DNA from: Siminovitchia terrae
GTDB lineage: Bacteria; Bacillota; Bacilli; Bacillales; Bacillaceae_C
Reading direction: 5' to 3'
DNA length: 64,000 nt
Assembly: GCF_003605405.2 (NCBI RefSeq)
Contig: NZ_QYTW02000002.1
Coordinates: 88,555 to 152,554, forward strand
In this document: positions 21,444-29,913 of the stretch, in pieces
Position numbering within the stretch: position 1 is the first letter of the stretch
Layout of the letters: each line of letters starts with the position of its first letter
The notes under the pieces: model-generated
Database searches by the model: none
Told to the model about the DNA's origin: nothing
What the model saw: the letters and a program-made list of their open reading frames with translations, nothing else
Position numbers and translations under genes: made by a program

Positions 21444-23045
21444 GTGTTTGAAAGTTGGCGTTCCGTAAGAGAGAAAGTTGATTGGAAAGTGTTTATTTTA
21501 AGTGGTGGAACACTTGTGTTTTTTGTGATGATGTCGCTTTTAAAAGTGGATCTTGTCAGCAAATATGTAACTATCGGTTTTGACTTGTCCATACGTTTCT
21601 TTGGTGCCTATTGGCAAATATTAATGCTTGGGACGTTTGCTGTGGGAGCATTTATTGCTTTATCCAAAAGTGGGCAGGCAATACTGGGGCAGCAAAGTAA
21701 GCCTGACATGAGTTTCTTTAAGTGGGCTGCCATTATAGTGACAACTGGACTTGGAGCAGGGGGGGTCTTTTGGGCGGCGGCTGAACCGATGTATTATTTT
21801 CTGGAAGTCCCGCCAATGCATACAGATATAGCAGCAGGAACAAAAGAAGCTATTGGACCGGCCCTTGCACAGAGCTATATGTCTTGGGGATTTACCGCCT
21901 GGTCAATCTATGGTGCAATCAGTACACTCGTCATCATGTATGCACACCATAATAAAGGGATGCCCCTCAAGCCGAGAACGTTGTTATATCCCATTTTTGG
22001 AGAAAAAATAAAAGACAGCAAGTGGGGAACGTTTGCAGATGTTTTTTGTATCATAGGTGCAGCAGCGGGAACAATTGGACCTATTGGATTCCTGGGACTT
22101 CAAGTAAGCTATGGTGTAAACGCTGTCTTTGGCTGGCCTGATTCCTTTTCCACGCAGGTTATGATTATCATTGGCCTTACAGCAGTTGTTTTGGTATCCA
22201 CCATTACTGGAATTGATAAAGGGATCCAATGGCTCAGCAGGTTAAACGTAAATGTAGCGGTTCTTATTGCAATTTTTTTGCTTCTTTTTGGTCCGGGAGA
22301 GTTTATCATTAACTCATTTATTTCTTCAATGGGAACCTATGCAACGGAATTTATTAACATCAGCACATTCCGCGGGGATCAAGAGTGGTTAGGTTATTGG
22401 ATGCTCTTCTTCTTTGGTTGGTTTATCGGATTCGGTCCGTTGGTAGCACTTCTTGTTGCAAGAATTTCGAGAGGACGTAAAATTAGAGAAGTCTTTATAG
22501 TAGTGGCAATTATTGCTCCGCTAACTACAAATTTCTGGTTTACTGTCCTAGGTGGAACAGGAATATTCTATGAGCTTCAAAACACGGGGGCAATCAGCGG
22601 CGCGTTGACAGAGGGTGGTTTGCCAGCAGCCATTATTGCTATAGCAGAAAGCATGCCAATGGGAACAATCATGCCAGCTATATTCTTACTATTAACAATT
22701 TTGTTCGTAGTTACGACAGTTGATTCCATGTCCTATTCCATTTCAATGAGTGTGACTGGTGTGGGAAATCCACCTAAGGTCATTCGTGTGTTTTGGTCCG
22801 TCATCATGGCAACTATCGGAATTATTTTAATAAAAATAGGCGGCGGAGGAATTAGCGCATTGCAGTCATTTGTTGTGATTGCAGCTGTGCCGGTATCCCT
22901 GATCATGCTGCCGTTATTATGGCATGCTCCAAAGATTGCTAAAAAATTGGCCATTGAACAGGGGATTGTGGAAGATGAGAAAGCTGGATCTTTAACCGAT
23001 GAATTATTAACGGCTGACCACTATTCAAAAGCTGAAGCAAAATGA
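21444..23045 (+). CDS. BCCT-family betaine/carnitine/choline transporter
   Basis: This is a 533-residue transporter for zwitterionic quaternary ammonium compounds with 12 membrane segments. GLGAGGVFWAAAEPMYYFLE and MSWGFTAWSIYG are core BCCT motifs. The conserved tryptophan-rich region around LGYWMLFFFGWFIGFGPL corresponds to the substrate-binding segment. The start is GTG 21444 behind GAGGGG. An operator at 21356 links it to the catabolic cluster downstream, which suggests that it imports the cluster substrate rather than an osmoprotectant. The transported compound is inferred to be an N-methylated pyridine or similar betaine; choline or carnitine remain possible. Confidence 0.85.
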   Translation: MFESWRSVREKVDWKVFILSGGTLVFFVMMSLLKVDLVSKYVTIGFDLSIRFFGAYWQILMLGTFAVGAFIALSKSGQAILGQQSKPDMSFFKWAAIIVTTGLGAGGVFWAAAEPMYYFLEVPPMHTDIAAGTKEAIGPALAQSYMSWGFTAWSIYGAISTLVIMYAHHNKGMPLKPRTLLYPIFGEKIKDSKWGTFADVFCIIGAAAGTIGPIGFLGLQVSYGVNAVFGWPDSFSTQVMIIIGLTAVVLVSTITGIDKGIQWLSRLNVNVAVLIAIFLLLFGPGEFIINSFISSMGTYATEFINISTFRGDQEWLGYWMLFFFGWFIGFGPLVALLVARISRGRKIREVFIVVAIIAPLTTNFWFTVLGGTGIFYELQNTGAISGALTEGGLPAAIIAIAESMPMGTIMPAIFLLLTILFVVTTVDSMSYSISMSVTGVGNPPKVIRVFWSVIMATIGIILIKIGGGGISALQSFVVIAAVPVSLIMLPLLWHAPKIAKKLAIEQGIVEDEKAGSLTDELLTADHYSKAEAK

Positions 23046-23067
23046 TTCAAAAAATTTTAATTCTTAC

Positions 23068-23096
23068 TTGACTTCCTAAAAAAAAACCTTTAATAT
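23068..23096 (+). promoter_or_regulatory. Promoter of the GntR-monooxygenase operon
   Basis: TTGACT (23068-23073) and TAATAT (23091-23096) are 17 bases apart. Two operator sites follow directly downstream. Confidence 0.65.
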
Positions 23097-23106
23097 TTGA
23101 ATCATC

Positions 23107-23155
23107 TTGTATGGTACATGGTAGAGACAAGTTAACATTACCATGGTACATGGCA
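23107..23155 (+). promoter_or_regulatory. Operators O2 and O3 of the GntR/FCD regulon
   Basis: O2 (23107-23123) keeps the right half GTACATGGTA but its left half is degenerate. O3 (23139-23155) is TACCATG-GTA-CATGGCA, one mismatch from a perfect palindrome. The centres are 32 bases apart, about three helical turns. Both lie between the predicted transcription start and the regulator gene, suggesting autorepression. Confidence 0.7.
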
Positions 23156-23173
23156 GAAGAGGGGGAAGTCCAC

Positions 23174-23842
23174 ATGATTTCAACTATCAGCATAACTGCT
23201 CAAGTAACCAACGCAATCAGAGAAGCAATTGTCACTGGTGAATATGAGCCGGGTAAAAAACTTTCTGAATCCGCTTTATCGGAATATTACAAAGTAAGCA
23301 GAACCCCAATCCGGGAAGCCTTTAAGCAACTAGAAAGGGAAGGTTTGGTAGAGATCATTCCCCGGGTTGGGACTTGTGTGACAAAGCCTACAGAAAAGGA
23401 ACTAATAGAATTATTCAGGGTTAAAGAAGTGATGGAAGGGCTTGCAGCAAGTCTTTTAGCCGAGAACGGCAATACTGAGGCTATTAAAGAATTAGCGGAG
23501 TCAGTGGAATTGATGAGAGAAGCTGTAGAGAACGACAATCATAAACTTTACGTTGAGGCAAATAATACATTTCATAAGGTAATCCTTGATGGCTCTGACA
23601 ATTCAAAGTTGAATTTTTTACTGAACATCCTTTTGAATCAAATTCCTTATAATCGATATGTATTTTTAAGTATTGAAGTCCCTAACCGATTAGAAAAATC
23701 TTTGAAAGAACACGAAGAGATTTTGGAAGCGATTCAATCCGGCGATAAGGAACTAGCCGAAAAGAGAATGCGTGAGCATGTTAGCGCCAGCGGTCAGCAG
23801 CTACAAAAAGGAATAGCACAAAAATTATTAAAAAATCAATAA
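23174..23842 (+). CDS. GntR-family regulator, FadR/FCD subfamily
   Basis: This is a 222-residue transcription regulator. The N-terminal winged helix (about 5-70) contains YEPGKKLSESALSEYYKVSRTPIREA, the GntR signature. The C-terminal all-helical FCD ligand domain (about 80-215) includes the metal/ligand histidines expected in NTFHKVIL and MREHVSA. ATG 23174 follows AGGGGG at 23160-23165; upstream in-frame starts would run through the operators. It heads the monooxygenase operon and most likely binds the TACCATG palindromes at 21356, 23107, 23139 and 29114. A pathway intermediate or the betaine substrate would be the inducer; that is inferred. Confidence 0.85.
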   Translation: MISTISITAQVTNAIREAIVTGEYEPGKKLSESALSEYYKVSRTPIREAFKQLEREGLVEIIPRVGTCVTKPTEKELIELFRVKEVMEGLAASLLAENGNTEAIKELAESVELMREAVENDNHKLYVEANNTFHKVILDGSDNSKLNFLLNILLNQIPYNRYVFLSIEVPNRLEKSLKEHEEILEAIQSGDKELAEKRMREHVSASGQQLQKGIAQKLLKNQ

Positions 23843-23860
23843 AGGTAGGGGAAATGTGAT

Positions 23861-25024
23861 ATGAAATTCGGGATTTTTGCTAACCTTTCAGGACAGGGAA
23901 GGCATGAGGAATATCACAAAGTTTTGGATGAAGCGCGCGAACAGGCTATTTACTGCGATGAAAACGGATATGACTCCATATGGTATACAGAACATCATTT
24001 TGGACATGAAGGCAATGAATTGATTTCAAATCCATTAATGATCGGAGCAGATATTGCTGCACACACAAAACGGATCAGAATCGGACAGGCAGCAAATGTT
24101 ATCACATTCTGGCACCCACTTCGTTTGGCGGAAGATATCGCTATGCTGGATCAGCTTAGCAAGGGCCGTGTGGAAGTTGGACTGGCACGTGGATTGTACG
24201 GAAGAGAAGCAGCTAACTTGAATTCACAGGCAGATCCGAAAAACCAGGCGCAAAACCGAGCATTGTTTGAGGAAACGCTTGAAATTTTAAAAAAGGCATG
24301 GTCTAACCGTTACTTCTCACATAAAGGGGAATTTTATGAATTTCCACCAGAAGGACTTGGTTGGAATCACCCAATGAGCCCACCTTCTTCAGATTTCATG
24401 GATATGGAAAAGGGAGAAATCAATAAGATTTCGATTATGCCCGGAACTTACCAAAAGCCGTTTCCACCTTTATGGCAAACTATTGATTCACCTCGTTCCA
24501 TTGAAATAGCGGCACAAAACAATATTAAAGGGATCTTCTGGATGCCGACTGTGAAAGAATTGAAAGGCCGCTTTAAGCTTTATCAGGAAAAAGCATCTGA
24601 AGCTCGCGGTTATGAAGTTCCATTGGGAGAAGACATTGCTCTTGTCCGTGACGTTTATGTAGCGGAAACAATGGAGCAGGCTCGCCAAGATGCCGCGGAG
24701 GCAGTACTTAATAATTACCGTTGGATCTGCCACTGGAGAGGTCTTGGCAACCTGATGGACCCAGGCGAAGAAGTAAAGCCGGGTCAAGAGTTGAATTACG
24801 ACTTTTTACATCCGCGTAACCTGCTCTTTGGAACTCCAGAGTATATAACAGAAAAAATTCAGGAGTTAAAAGAAGAGCTAAATCTTCAAAACTTATTACT
24901 TTGGGTGAACCATAACGGCTTGCCGCACGAAAAAATGATGAAGAGCTTGAAATTATTTACGGAAGAAGTAATGCCAAAATTTGCTGGGACAACAGGAGGA
25001 AAAGTTCATGTTACAAATTCGTAA
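23861..25024 (+). CDS. Luciferase-like (LLM) flavin-dependent monooxygenase
   Basis: This is a 387-residue oxygenase of the bacterial luciferase TIM-barrel family, which uses reduced FMN supplied by a separate reductase and O2. YDSIWYTEHHFGHEG and ANVITFWHPLRLAEDIAMLDQLSKGR are the typical flavin-binding and barrel segments, and GTPEYITEKIQELKE is the C-terminal family region. It is the first enzyme gene after the regulator. Its end overlaps the next gene by 17 bases. With the flavin reductase at 29230, ALDH, hydrolase and BCCT transporter it matches the gene content of trigonelline (tgn) degradation loci, where the LLM enzyme TgnA opens the pyridinium ring. The substrate here is not proven; a RutA-like role on a pyrimidine is an alternative. 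Confidence 0.85.
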   Translation: MKFGIFANLSGQGRHEEYHKVLDEAREQAIYCDENGYDSIWYTEHHFGHEGNELISNPLMIGADIAAHTKRIRIGQAANVITFWHPLRLAEDIAMLDQLSKGRVEVGLARGLYGREAANLNSQADPKNQAQNRALFEETLEILKKAWSNRYFSHKGEFYEFPPEGLGWNHPMSPPSSDFMDMEKGEINKISIMPGTYQKPFPPLWQTIDSPRSIEIAAQNNIKGIFWMPTVKELKGRFKLYQEKASEARGYEVPLGEDIALVRDVYVAETMEQARQDAAEAVLNNYRWICHWRGLGNLMDPGEEVKPGQELNYDFLHPRNLLFGTPEYITEKIQELKEELNLQNLLLWVNHNGLPHEKMMKSLKLFTEEVMPKFAGTTGGKVHVTNS

Positions 25025-25586
25025 AGTATACACGGTTGTTGAAGAAACGAGAATTGAAGGCGGGAAAGAGCTAGATAATCCCATTAGGATGATTGCAACA
25101 ATGCTTGTTATGAAAAATCCTTGGGTTGGCAGAGGATATGTGCAAGATCTAATGCCTGAAATTAATGAATACGCCCCTGAAATTGGTGAGACATTGGTCA
25201 ACGAGCTATTTAAACATATTAACACGGCTGATGATGTGGAGGCATTTGGTAAAGCGGCTGTCGTCGGAGTGGACGGGGAGATTGAACATGCCTCAGCCTT
25301 CATTCATACGTTGAAATTCGGAAATAAGTTTCGTGATTCAGTTAAAGGAAAGAGCATCCTTAGCTTCACGAATAAGCGCGGCGGGGCCGGGTCCACTGTA
25401 ACGATTCCGATGGTACATAAAAACGATGATTCAAAGCGTTCTCACTATATTACTTTCGAGGCTTCTATTCCTGATGCACCGAGAGCAGATGAGATTGTCG
25501 TAGCGATTGGAGCATCGACAGGGGGAAGACCGCATCCAAGGACTGGAGACCGTCATTCAGATATGGTGGAAATGGGGCTCATCTAA
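25008..25586 (+). CDS. DUF1185 (so-called amino acid synthesis) family protein
   Basis: This is a 192-residue cytoplasmic protein of the DUF1185 family (PF06684). Recognisable segments are IATMLVMKNPWVGRGYVQDL, AAVVGVDGEIEHASAFIHTL and the C-terminal ASTGGRPHPRTGDRHSDM. The biochemical role of the family is not established; the database name is misleading. The start is ATG 25008 behind AGGAGG at 24994-24999, inside the 3' end of the monooxygenase gene. The stop overlaps the hydrolase start (TAATG). Tight coupling on both sides implies a role in the same pathway, perhaps on the ring-opened product. Confidence 0.8.
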   Translation: MLQIRKVYTVVEETRIEGGKELDNPIRMIATMLVMKNPWVGRGYVQDLMPEINEYAPEIGETLVNELFKHINTADDVEAFGKAAVVGVDGEIEHASAFIHTLKFGNKFRDSVKGKSILSFTNKRGGAGSTVTIPMVHKNDDSKRSHYITFEASIPDAPRADEIVVAIGASTGGRPHPRTGDRHSDMVEMGLI

Positions 25587-26386
25587 TGCCAATAGCTAAG
25601 TATGATCATGGAAATATTTTTTACGAAGAAAAGGGAGCAGGGGAACCCCTGGTATTCATTCATGGTGTTGGATTGGATCATACGATATGGCATAAGCAGC
25701 TAAAGGGATTATCCGAATATTTTAGAGTGATTGTTTACGATATGATAGGGCATGGTAGGTCCGAACACCCCCCAGGCCCCTATTCCCTCTCTCAATTTGT
25801 TGAGCAGTTATCGGGCCTCTTAAACTATTTAAATATTAAAAAATGTCATCTTCTCGGTTTTTCCATGGGTGGAATGGTGGCGCAGGCTTTCGCATTAAAA
25901 AATAAAAACAAATTGAAAACACTTACGATTATGAGTGCAGTGGCAAACAGGACGGCCAGGCAAAGAAGTGCCATTTTACAAAGGGTGGATGAGGTAAAAA
26001 CCAATGGGGCAGCCGGAACGATTGAACCTGCGATCCAGCGTTGGTTTAATACAAGTTTTCTTAAAGAGAATGAAGAAGCTGTAAATGAAGTAAGAATAAG
26101 GCTTCAAACGAATAATCCGTCTTCGTATTTAGCGGCTTATACTTTATTTGCCACTGGAGATGAAGAGTTATGGCCACAGTTGGATCAGATTGATGTTCCT
26201 ACCTTAATTGTAACCGGTGAAAATGATGTGGGTTCCACTTCGCATATGTCGAGCCAAATGCACGAAAAAATAAAAGGTTCCGAGCTTCAAATTGTTCCCG
26301 AGATCAGACATATGCTTCCGATGGAGGGTGCAGAAGTAATAAATGAAATGATACTCTCGTTTATTAGAAATAATTCTTCTATTTAG
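25586..26386 (+). CDS. Alpha/beta-fold hydrolase
   Basis: This is a 266-residue hydrolase. The nucleophile Ser93 lies in the elbow GFSMGGMVAQ, and the oxyanion HG pair is in VFIHGVGLDHT (about 24-34). The acid is the Asp in VTGENDVGST, and the His is in EIRHMLPMEG (about 244). In the trigonelline pathway a hydrolase of this fold (TgnD) cleaves the N-methylformamido-methylene succinate intermediate; the analogous step is inferred here from gene context. RutD-like proteins are also of this fold. It is translated by coupling to the DUF1185 gene. Confidence 0.85.
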   Translation: MPIAKYDHGNIFYEEKGAGEPLVFIHGVGLDHTIWHKQLKGLSEYFRVIVYDMIGHGRSEHPPGPYSLSQFVEQLSGLLNYLNIKKCHLLGFSMGGMVAQAFALKNKNKLKTLTIMSAVANRTARQRSAILQRVDEVKTNGAAGTIEPAIQRWFNTSFLKENEEAVNEVRIRLQTNNPSSYLAAYTLFATGDEELWPQLDQIDVPTLIVTGENDVGSTSHMSSQMHEKIKGSELQIVPEIRHMLPMEGAEVINEMILSFIRNNSSI

Positions 26387-26403
26387 CGAAGGGAGTAAGT
26401 ATT

Positions 26404-27888
26404 ATGACTCAGCTTATAAAGTATGACATGTATATAAATGGAGAGTGGACTCCTTCTTCTGAAGGAAAGTATTTCAAAAGTTATAATCCGGCAACCGGGG
26501 AAGCATGGTGTGAAGTTGCCGAGGGCATAGCAGAAGATGTAGACCGGGCAGTAAATGCGGCACAAAGGGCTTTTGAGAATTCTGAATGGTCCAAAATGAC
26601 TTACACACAAAGAGGGCGCTTGGTATCGAAGCTTGGAGATCTTATTGCCGAAAATGTCGAGGAATTGGCAACCTTCGAGACAACAGATAATGGAAAGTTG
26701 ATCCGTGAAATGCGTGGGCAGCTAAGATACCTGCCTGAGTTTTATTACTATTTTGGCGGATTGGCAGATAAAATCCAGGGCAGAACATTACCCATTGATA
26801 AGCAAGACATGTTTGTTTTTACAAATAGGGAGCCTTTGGGAGTTGTAGCAGCTATCACGCCCTGGAATTCACCGCTTTATTTAACGACTTTAAAGTTGGC
26901 ACCAGCACTTGTAGCTGGCAACACTATTGTTATTAAGCCTTCTGAAGTAACTTCCGCTTCCCTTTTGGAACTTGTTCGGCTCGTCGAAGAAGCGGGCTTT
27001 CCACCAGGAGTAGTAAATGTAGTTACTGGTTTTGGCCAACCTGTCGGCGAAGCACTGACAACACATCCGCTTGTAAGAAAAATCGCTTTTACAGGCGGAG
27101 AGGAGTCAGCCCGTCATGTAGTGCGCAATTCGGCAGAGAACTTTGCGCAGTTATCCCTTGAACTTGGAGGAAAATCACCAAATATTGTCTTTGAGGATGC
27201 AGATCCTGATAATGCAGCTATGGGAATTATCGCAGGGATTTTTGGTGCTTCCGGACAAAGCTGTGTTGCAGGATCACGGGCATTTTTACACAAAGATATA
27301 TATGACAAAGTGATTCATAGACTGGTAGAACGGGTTCAAAAAATAAAAATTGGTGATCCACTCCAGGACGATACAGAGATGGGGCCGCTTGCAACCGAAG
27401 CACAGTTAAAAAGAGTTGAAAATTATGTGAACTTCGGCAAGCGGGAAGGCAGTAATCTGATATACGGCGGTAAAAAACCAGAGCAATTAGAAAAAGGATG
27501 GTATTTTCAGCCGACGATTTTTGAACATACCGATAATCAATCCAGAATAACAAGAGAAGAAATTTTTGGACCGGTCCTTAGTGTGATCCCTTTTAAAGAT
27601 GAAGCAGAAGCTATTCAACTGGCAAATAGTACAGATTATGGACTGGCAGCTGGAATTTGGGCAACTAATATTGGAAAAGCCCACAGGGTTGCAAAAGCTG
27701 TCCGTGCGGGAATTGTATGGGTCAATACGTATCGAAGTATTTCACCTATAGCACCAATCGGGGGTTCAGGTTTAAGCGGTTATGGAAGAGAAGGCGGCTA
27801 TGAAGCGATATATGACTATACGCAAAGCAAAGTAGTATGGGTTAACACATCCTCGGAACCAATTCCAGATCCGTTTATTATGAGATAA
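26404..27888 (+). CDS. NAD(P)-dependent aldehyde dehydrogenase
   Basis: This is a 494-residue aldehyde dehydrogenase. Cofactor motifs are ITPWNSPLY and IAFTGGEESARHV. The general base E253 is in LELGGKSPN, and the catalytic Cys287 is in GASGQSCVAG. ATG 26404 follows AAGGGAG. Within the cluster it would oxidise a semialdehyde or lactol released after ring opening, comparable to TgnC or TgnE of the trigonelline pathway. The in-cluster position gives the only clue to its substrate. Confidence 0.88.
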   Translation: MTQLIKYDMYINGEWTPSSEGKYFKSYNPATGEAWCEVAEGIAEDVDRAVNAAQRAFENSEWSKMTYTQRGRLVSKLGDLIAENVEELATFETTDNGKLIREMRGQLRYLPEFYYYFGGLADKIQGRTLPIDKQDMFVFTNREPLGVVAAITPWNSPLYLTTLKLAPALVAGNTIVIKPSEVTSASLLELVRLVEEAGFPPGVVNVVTGFGQPVGEALTTHPLVRKIAFTGGEESARHVVRNSAENFAQLSLELGGKSPNIVFEDADPDNAAMGIIAGIFGASGQSCVAGSRAFLHKDIYDKVIHRLVERVQKIKIGDPLQDDTEMGPLATEAQLKRVENYVNFGKREGSNLIYGGKKPEQLEKGWYFQPTIFEHTDNQSRITREEIFGPVLSVIPFKDEAEAIQLANSTDYGLAAGIWATNIGKAHRVAKAVRAGIVWVNTYRSISPIAPIGGSGLSGYGREGGYEAIYDYTQSKVVWVNTSSEPIPDPFIMR

Positions 27889-27913
27889 CATTACGAATGT
27901 GGAGGGATTTTCA

Positions 27914-28477
27914 GTGAAACTATTGGGCATCTCGGGAACGATTACAGGCTCAAAAACTGGGGTTGTTGTTAGAAAAACCTTGGAAGAAGTGAAACAAAAT
28001 TATCCTGATATTGAAATAGAGCTGTTGGATTTGAAAGATTATAATGTTCAATTCTGTGATGGCCGTGATCCATCAACATATACAGGCGATACAAAAAAAG
28101 TAATTGACATTGTATCTTCAGCCGATTTTTATCTTATTGGTACACCAATTTTTCAAGGATCAATTACAGGAGCTTTAAAAAACTTATTCGATTTGATCCC
28201 TCCACATGTATTTCGACATAAAGTAATGGGTTTTATTGCAACTGGCGGCACGTATCAGCATTATTTAGTGGTTGAAAATCAATTGAAGCCCATTGCCAAC
28301 TACTTTCGAGCCTATGTCGCTCCAGGATTTGTTTATGTACACAATGATCATTTTGATGGCAATCAAATTGTTGATTTCGATGTATTGAACCGGATGTCGA
28401 TTTTGGGTGAAGAAATAGTTAGAATGAACCGTGCTCTTACACACCAACCGCTGGGAATGTCTCATAATTATGGATAA
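27914..28477 (+). CDS. NADPH-dependent FMN reductase-like flavoprotein
   Basis: This is a 187-residue flavodoxin-fold protein. KLLGISGTITGSKTG is the N-terminal phosphate-binding loop, and the GTPIFQGSITGALKNLFDLI segment contacts the flavin ring. The start is GTG 27914, with GGAGG at 27901-27905; the frame is open to 27899 without a ribosome binding site. It could supply reduced FMN to the monooxygenase, which would make two candidate reductases in this cluster (see 29230), or reduce an intermediate. Confidence 0.82.
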   Translation: MKLLGISGTITGSKTGVVVRKTLEEVKQNYPDIEIELLDLKDYNVQFCDGRDPSTYTGDTKKVIDIVSSADFYLIGTPIFQGSITGALKNLFDLIPPHVFRHKVMGFIATGGTYQHYLVVENQLKPIANYFRAYVAPGFVYVHNDHFDGNQIVDFDVLNRMSILGEEIVRMNRALTHQPLGMSHNYG

Positions 28478-28527
28478 TATTTATTCCAGACGCCACAGAC
28501 AGTTTTTGAAATTTAGGAGGTTATCTA

Positions 28528-28806
28528 ATGAATATAGAGGAAGCGGTTCATTATTCAGATCTATATTTTGTCAATTACTGTTTTGAGAAATATGGCATTA
28601 ACCGTGGAATATATAACACTATTGACAGTTGGTTCTATGAACAAGGCATGGATAATATCCTGGAACGGCGGAAAAACATCATACTATTCCTTGAGTATAT
28701 TCAAAAGGATCGTTATGAAAATAAACCGCGTGTTAAATTTGGCAGCGGCGGTTTGAAGGTCAAATTAAATAACTTTCTTTACCCAAAAGGGGAAATGGCC
28801 ATATAA
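28528..28806 (+). CDS. Small protein of unknown function in the monooxygenase cluster
   Basis: I do not recognise this 92-residue protein. It has a strong ribosome binding site (AGGAGG about 8 bases before ATG 28528) and lies in the operon between the FMN reductase-like gene and the YciI gene, so it is very likely expressed. It is rich in Tyr, Asn and Lys, with no signal peptide or membrane segment. A short Gly-rich stretch (KFGSGGLKVK) lies near residue 72. A role as a small accessory subunit is possible, but nothing in the sequence shows it. Confidence 0.7.
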   Translation: MNIEEAVHYSDLYFVNYCFEKYGINRGIYNTIDSWFYEQGMDNILERRKNIILFLEYIQKDRYENKPRVKFGSGGLKVKLNNFLYPKGEMAI

Positions 28807-28822
28807 TCTGGAGGGATAATTG

Positions 28823-29101
28823 ATGGCTTATTTTGTTGCAACACTTCATATGCTGGATCCCGAGAGGAATAAAGATGTACTTCCCAGGCATATTCAATAC
28901 CTGGACAAGCTTGATAAAGAAGGAAAGATCTTTGCAAGAGGACCTTTTGGAGACGGATCGGGCGGTTTGGTTGTATATATTGCTGATTCTTTGGAAGAGG
29001 CGACCGTCCTTGCAGAGAATGATCCGCATGTGGTGGAAAAGGTTCGCCGTTTAGAACTAAAGGAATGGAAATTACTGAAACAGATAGTGGCTAAGCAGTG
29101 A
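28823..29101 (+). CDS. YciI-family protein
   Basis: This is a 92-residue ferredoxin-like fold protein of the YciI/YCII family. LPRHIQYLDKLDKEGKIFARGP contains the conserved His, and GSGGLVVYIADSLEEATVLAENDP is the family core with the conserved Asp. YciI-like proteins often accompany ring-modifying catabolic enzymes and include lactone isomerase-like and dehydrochlorinase members. ATG 28823 is better spaced than TTG 28820 from GGAGGG at 28810-28815. It is the last gene before operator O4. Confidence 0.85.
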   Translation: MAYFVATLHMLDPERNKDVLPRHIQYLDKLDKEGKIFARGPFGDGSGGLVVYIADSLEEATVLAENDPHVVEKVRRLELKEWKLLKQIVAKQ

Positions 29102-29113
29102 AATGATATTTTA

Positions 29114-29130
29114 TACCATGGTACATGGTA
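29114..29130 (+). promoter_or_regulatory. Operator O4 of the GntR/FCD regulon
   Basis: TACCATG-GTA-CATGGTA is a perfect 17-bp palindrome upstream of the flavin reductase gene. It implies a separate regulated promoter for that gene; no clear -35/-10 pair was found. Confidence 0.7.
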
Positions 29131-29229
29131 GAGTCTTTGATAAAGTTTAACGAATTTATTTTTGCCATGTTTTATAAAAGAGTTACGGGGCTTTGAAAAT
29201 GTAAAAAACTTCTTTAAAGGAGAGAGAAA

Positions 29230-29739
29230 ATGACTGCAACGAAAGAAGCTAAACAACAAATATTTAAAGAGGCACTTGGCAATTATCCCACAGGAGTAAC
29301 AATCGTCACCACAATGAATGAGGAAGGAATTCCTTTCGGCTTGACTGTAAATTCGTTTGCATCGGTATCACTTGATCCACTCCTCATTCTATGGTCAATT
29401 GATCATCGTTCTTCATCCCTTGAGGCATTTACAAAGGGGAATAAATTTGCTGTACACATTTTGGCTGCAGACCAGGTTGAAACATGTAGAGCCTTTGCTT
29501 CATCCAAGAGTGGAAAATTCAGCCAGTGTGAGTGGAACATATCTGAATATGGACTTCCGATAATTGAAGGTGCATTTTCTGTTTTGCAATGTGATGTTCA
29601 TCAAACAGTGGAAGCTGGCGACCATACTATTTTAATTGGAAAAGTTATTGATTTAAATGTAGAAAAGCGGGATCCGATGCTGTACCATAGAAGAAGCTTT
29701 GGAGCTGTTCCGGCTGAGTTTTATACAAATGTTGATTAA
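29230..29739 (+). CDS. Flavin reductase domain protein (monooxygenase reductase component)
   Basis: This is a 169-residue flavin reductase of the HpaC/TgnB/RutF split-barrel type, reducing FMN or FAD with NAD(P)H for a partner oxygenase. NYPTGVTIVTT, GLTVNSFASVSLDPLLILWSI and GNKFAVHILAADQ are the family motifs. ATG 29230 follows AAAGGAGAGAG. It is under its own copy of the cluster operator and most likely serves the LLM monooxygenase at 23861. Confidence 0.88.
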   Translation: MTATKEAKQQIFKEALGNYPTGVTIVTTMNEEGIPFGLTVNSFASVSLDPLLILWSIDHRSSSLEAFTKGNKFAVHILAADQVETCRAFASSKSGKFSQCEWNISEYGLPIIEGAFSVLQCDVHQTVEAGDHTILIGKVIDLNVEKRDPMLYHRRSFGAVPAEFYTNVD

Positions 29740-29760
29740 AAATAATTAATAAATCGTTAC

Positions 29761-29806
29761 ACATCCTCAGGCGATGTAAAAAATCTACGCCTGGGGATGT
29801 TTTTTG
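29761..29806 (+). terminator. Terminator after the flavin reductase gene
   Basis: ACATCC-T-CAGGCG (29761-29773) pairs with CGCCTG-G-GGATGT (29788-29800), followed by TTTTTT. It closes the catabolic cluster. Confidence 0.85.
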
Positions 29807-29821
29807 TCGTTAAAAAAACTC

Positions 29822-29850
29822 TTGCGGCCCTCTTTTCTTCACTGTATAAT
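29822..29850 (+). promoter_or_regulatory. Promoter of the TetR-MFS pair
   Basis: TTGCGG (29822-29827) and TATAAT (29845-29850) are 17 bases apart. Confidence 0.6.
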
Positions 29851-29913
29851 AAGAAACATCAATAAACGGATAAAACTTTTTTTGTTTAAATAGTTTCCAA
29901 AAGGGGTATTTCA

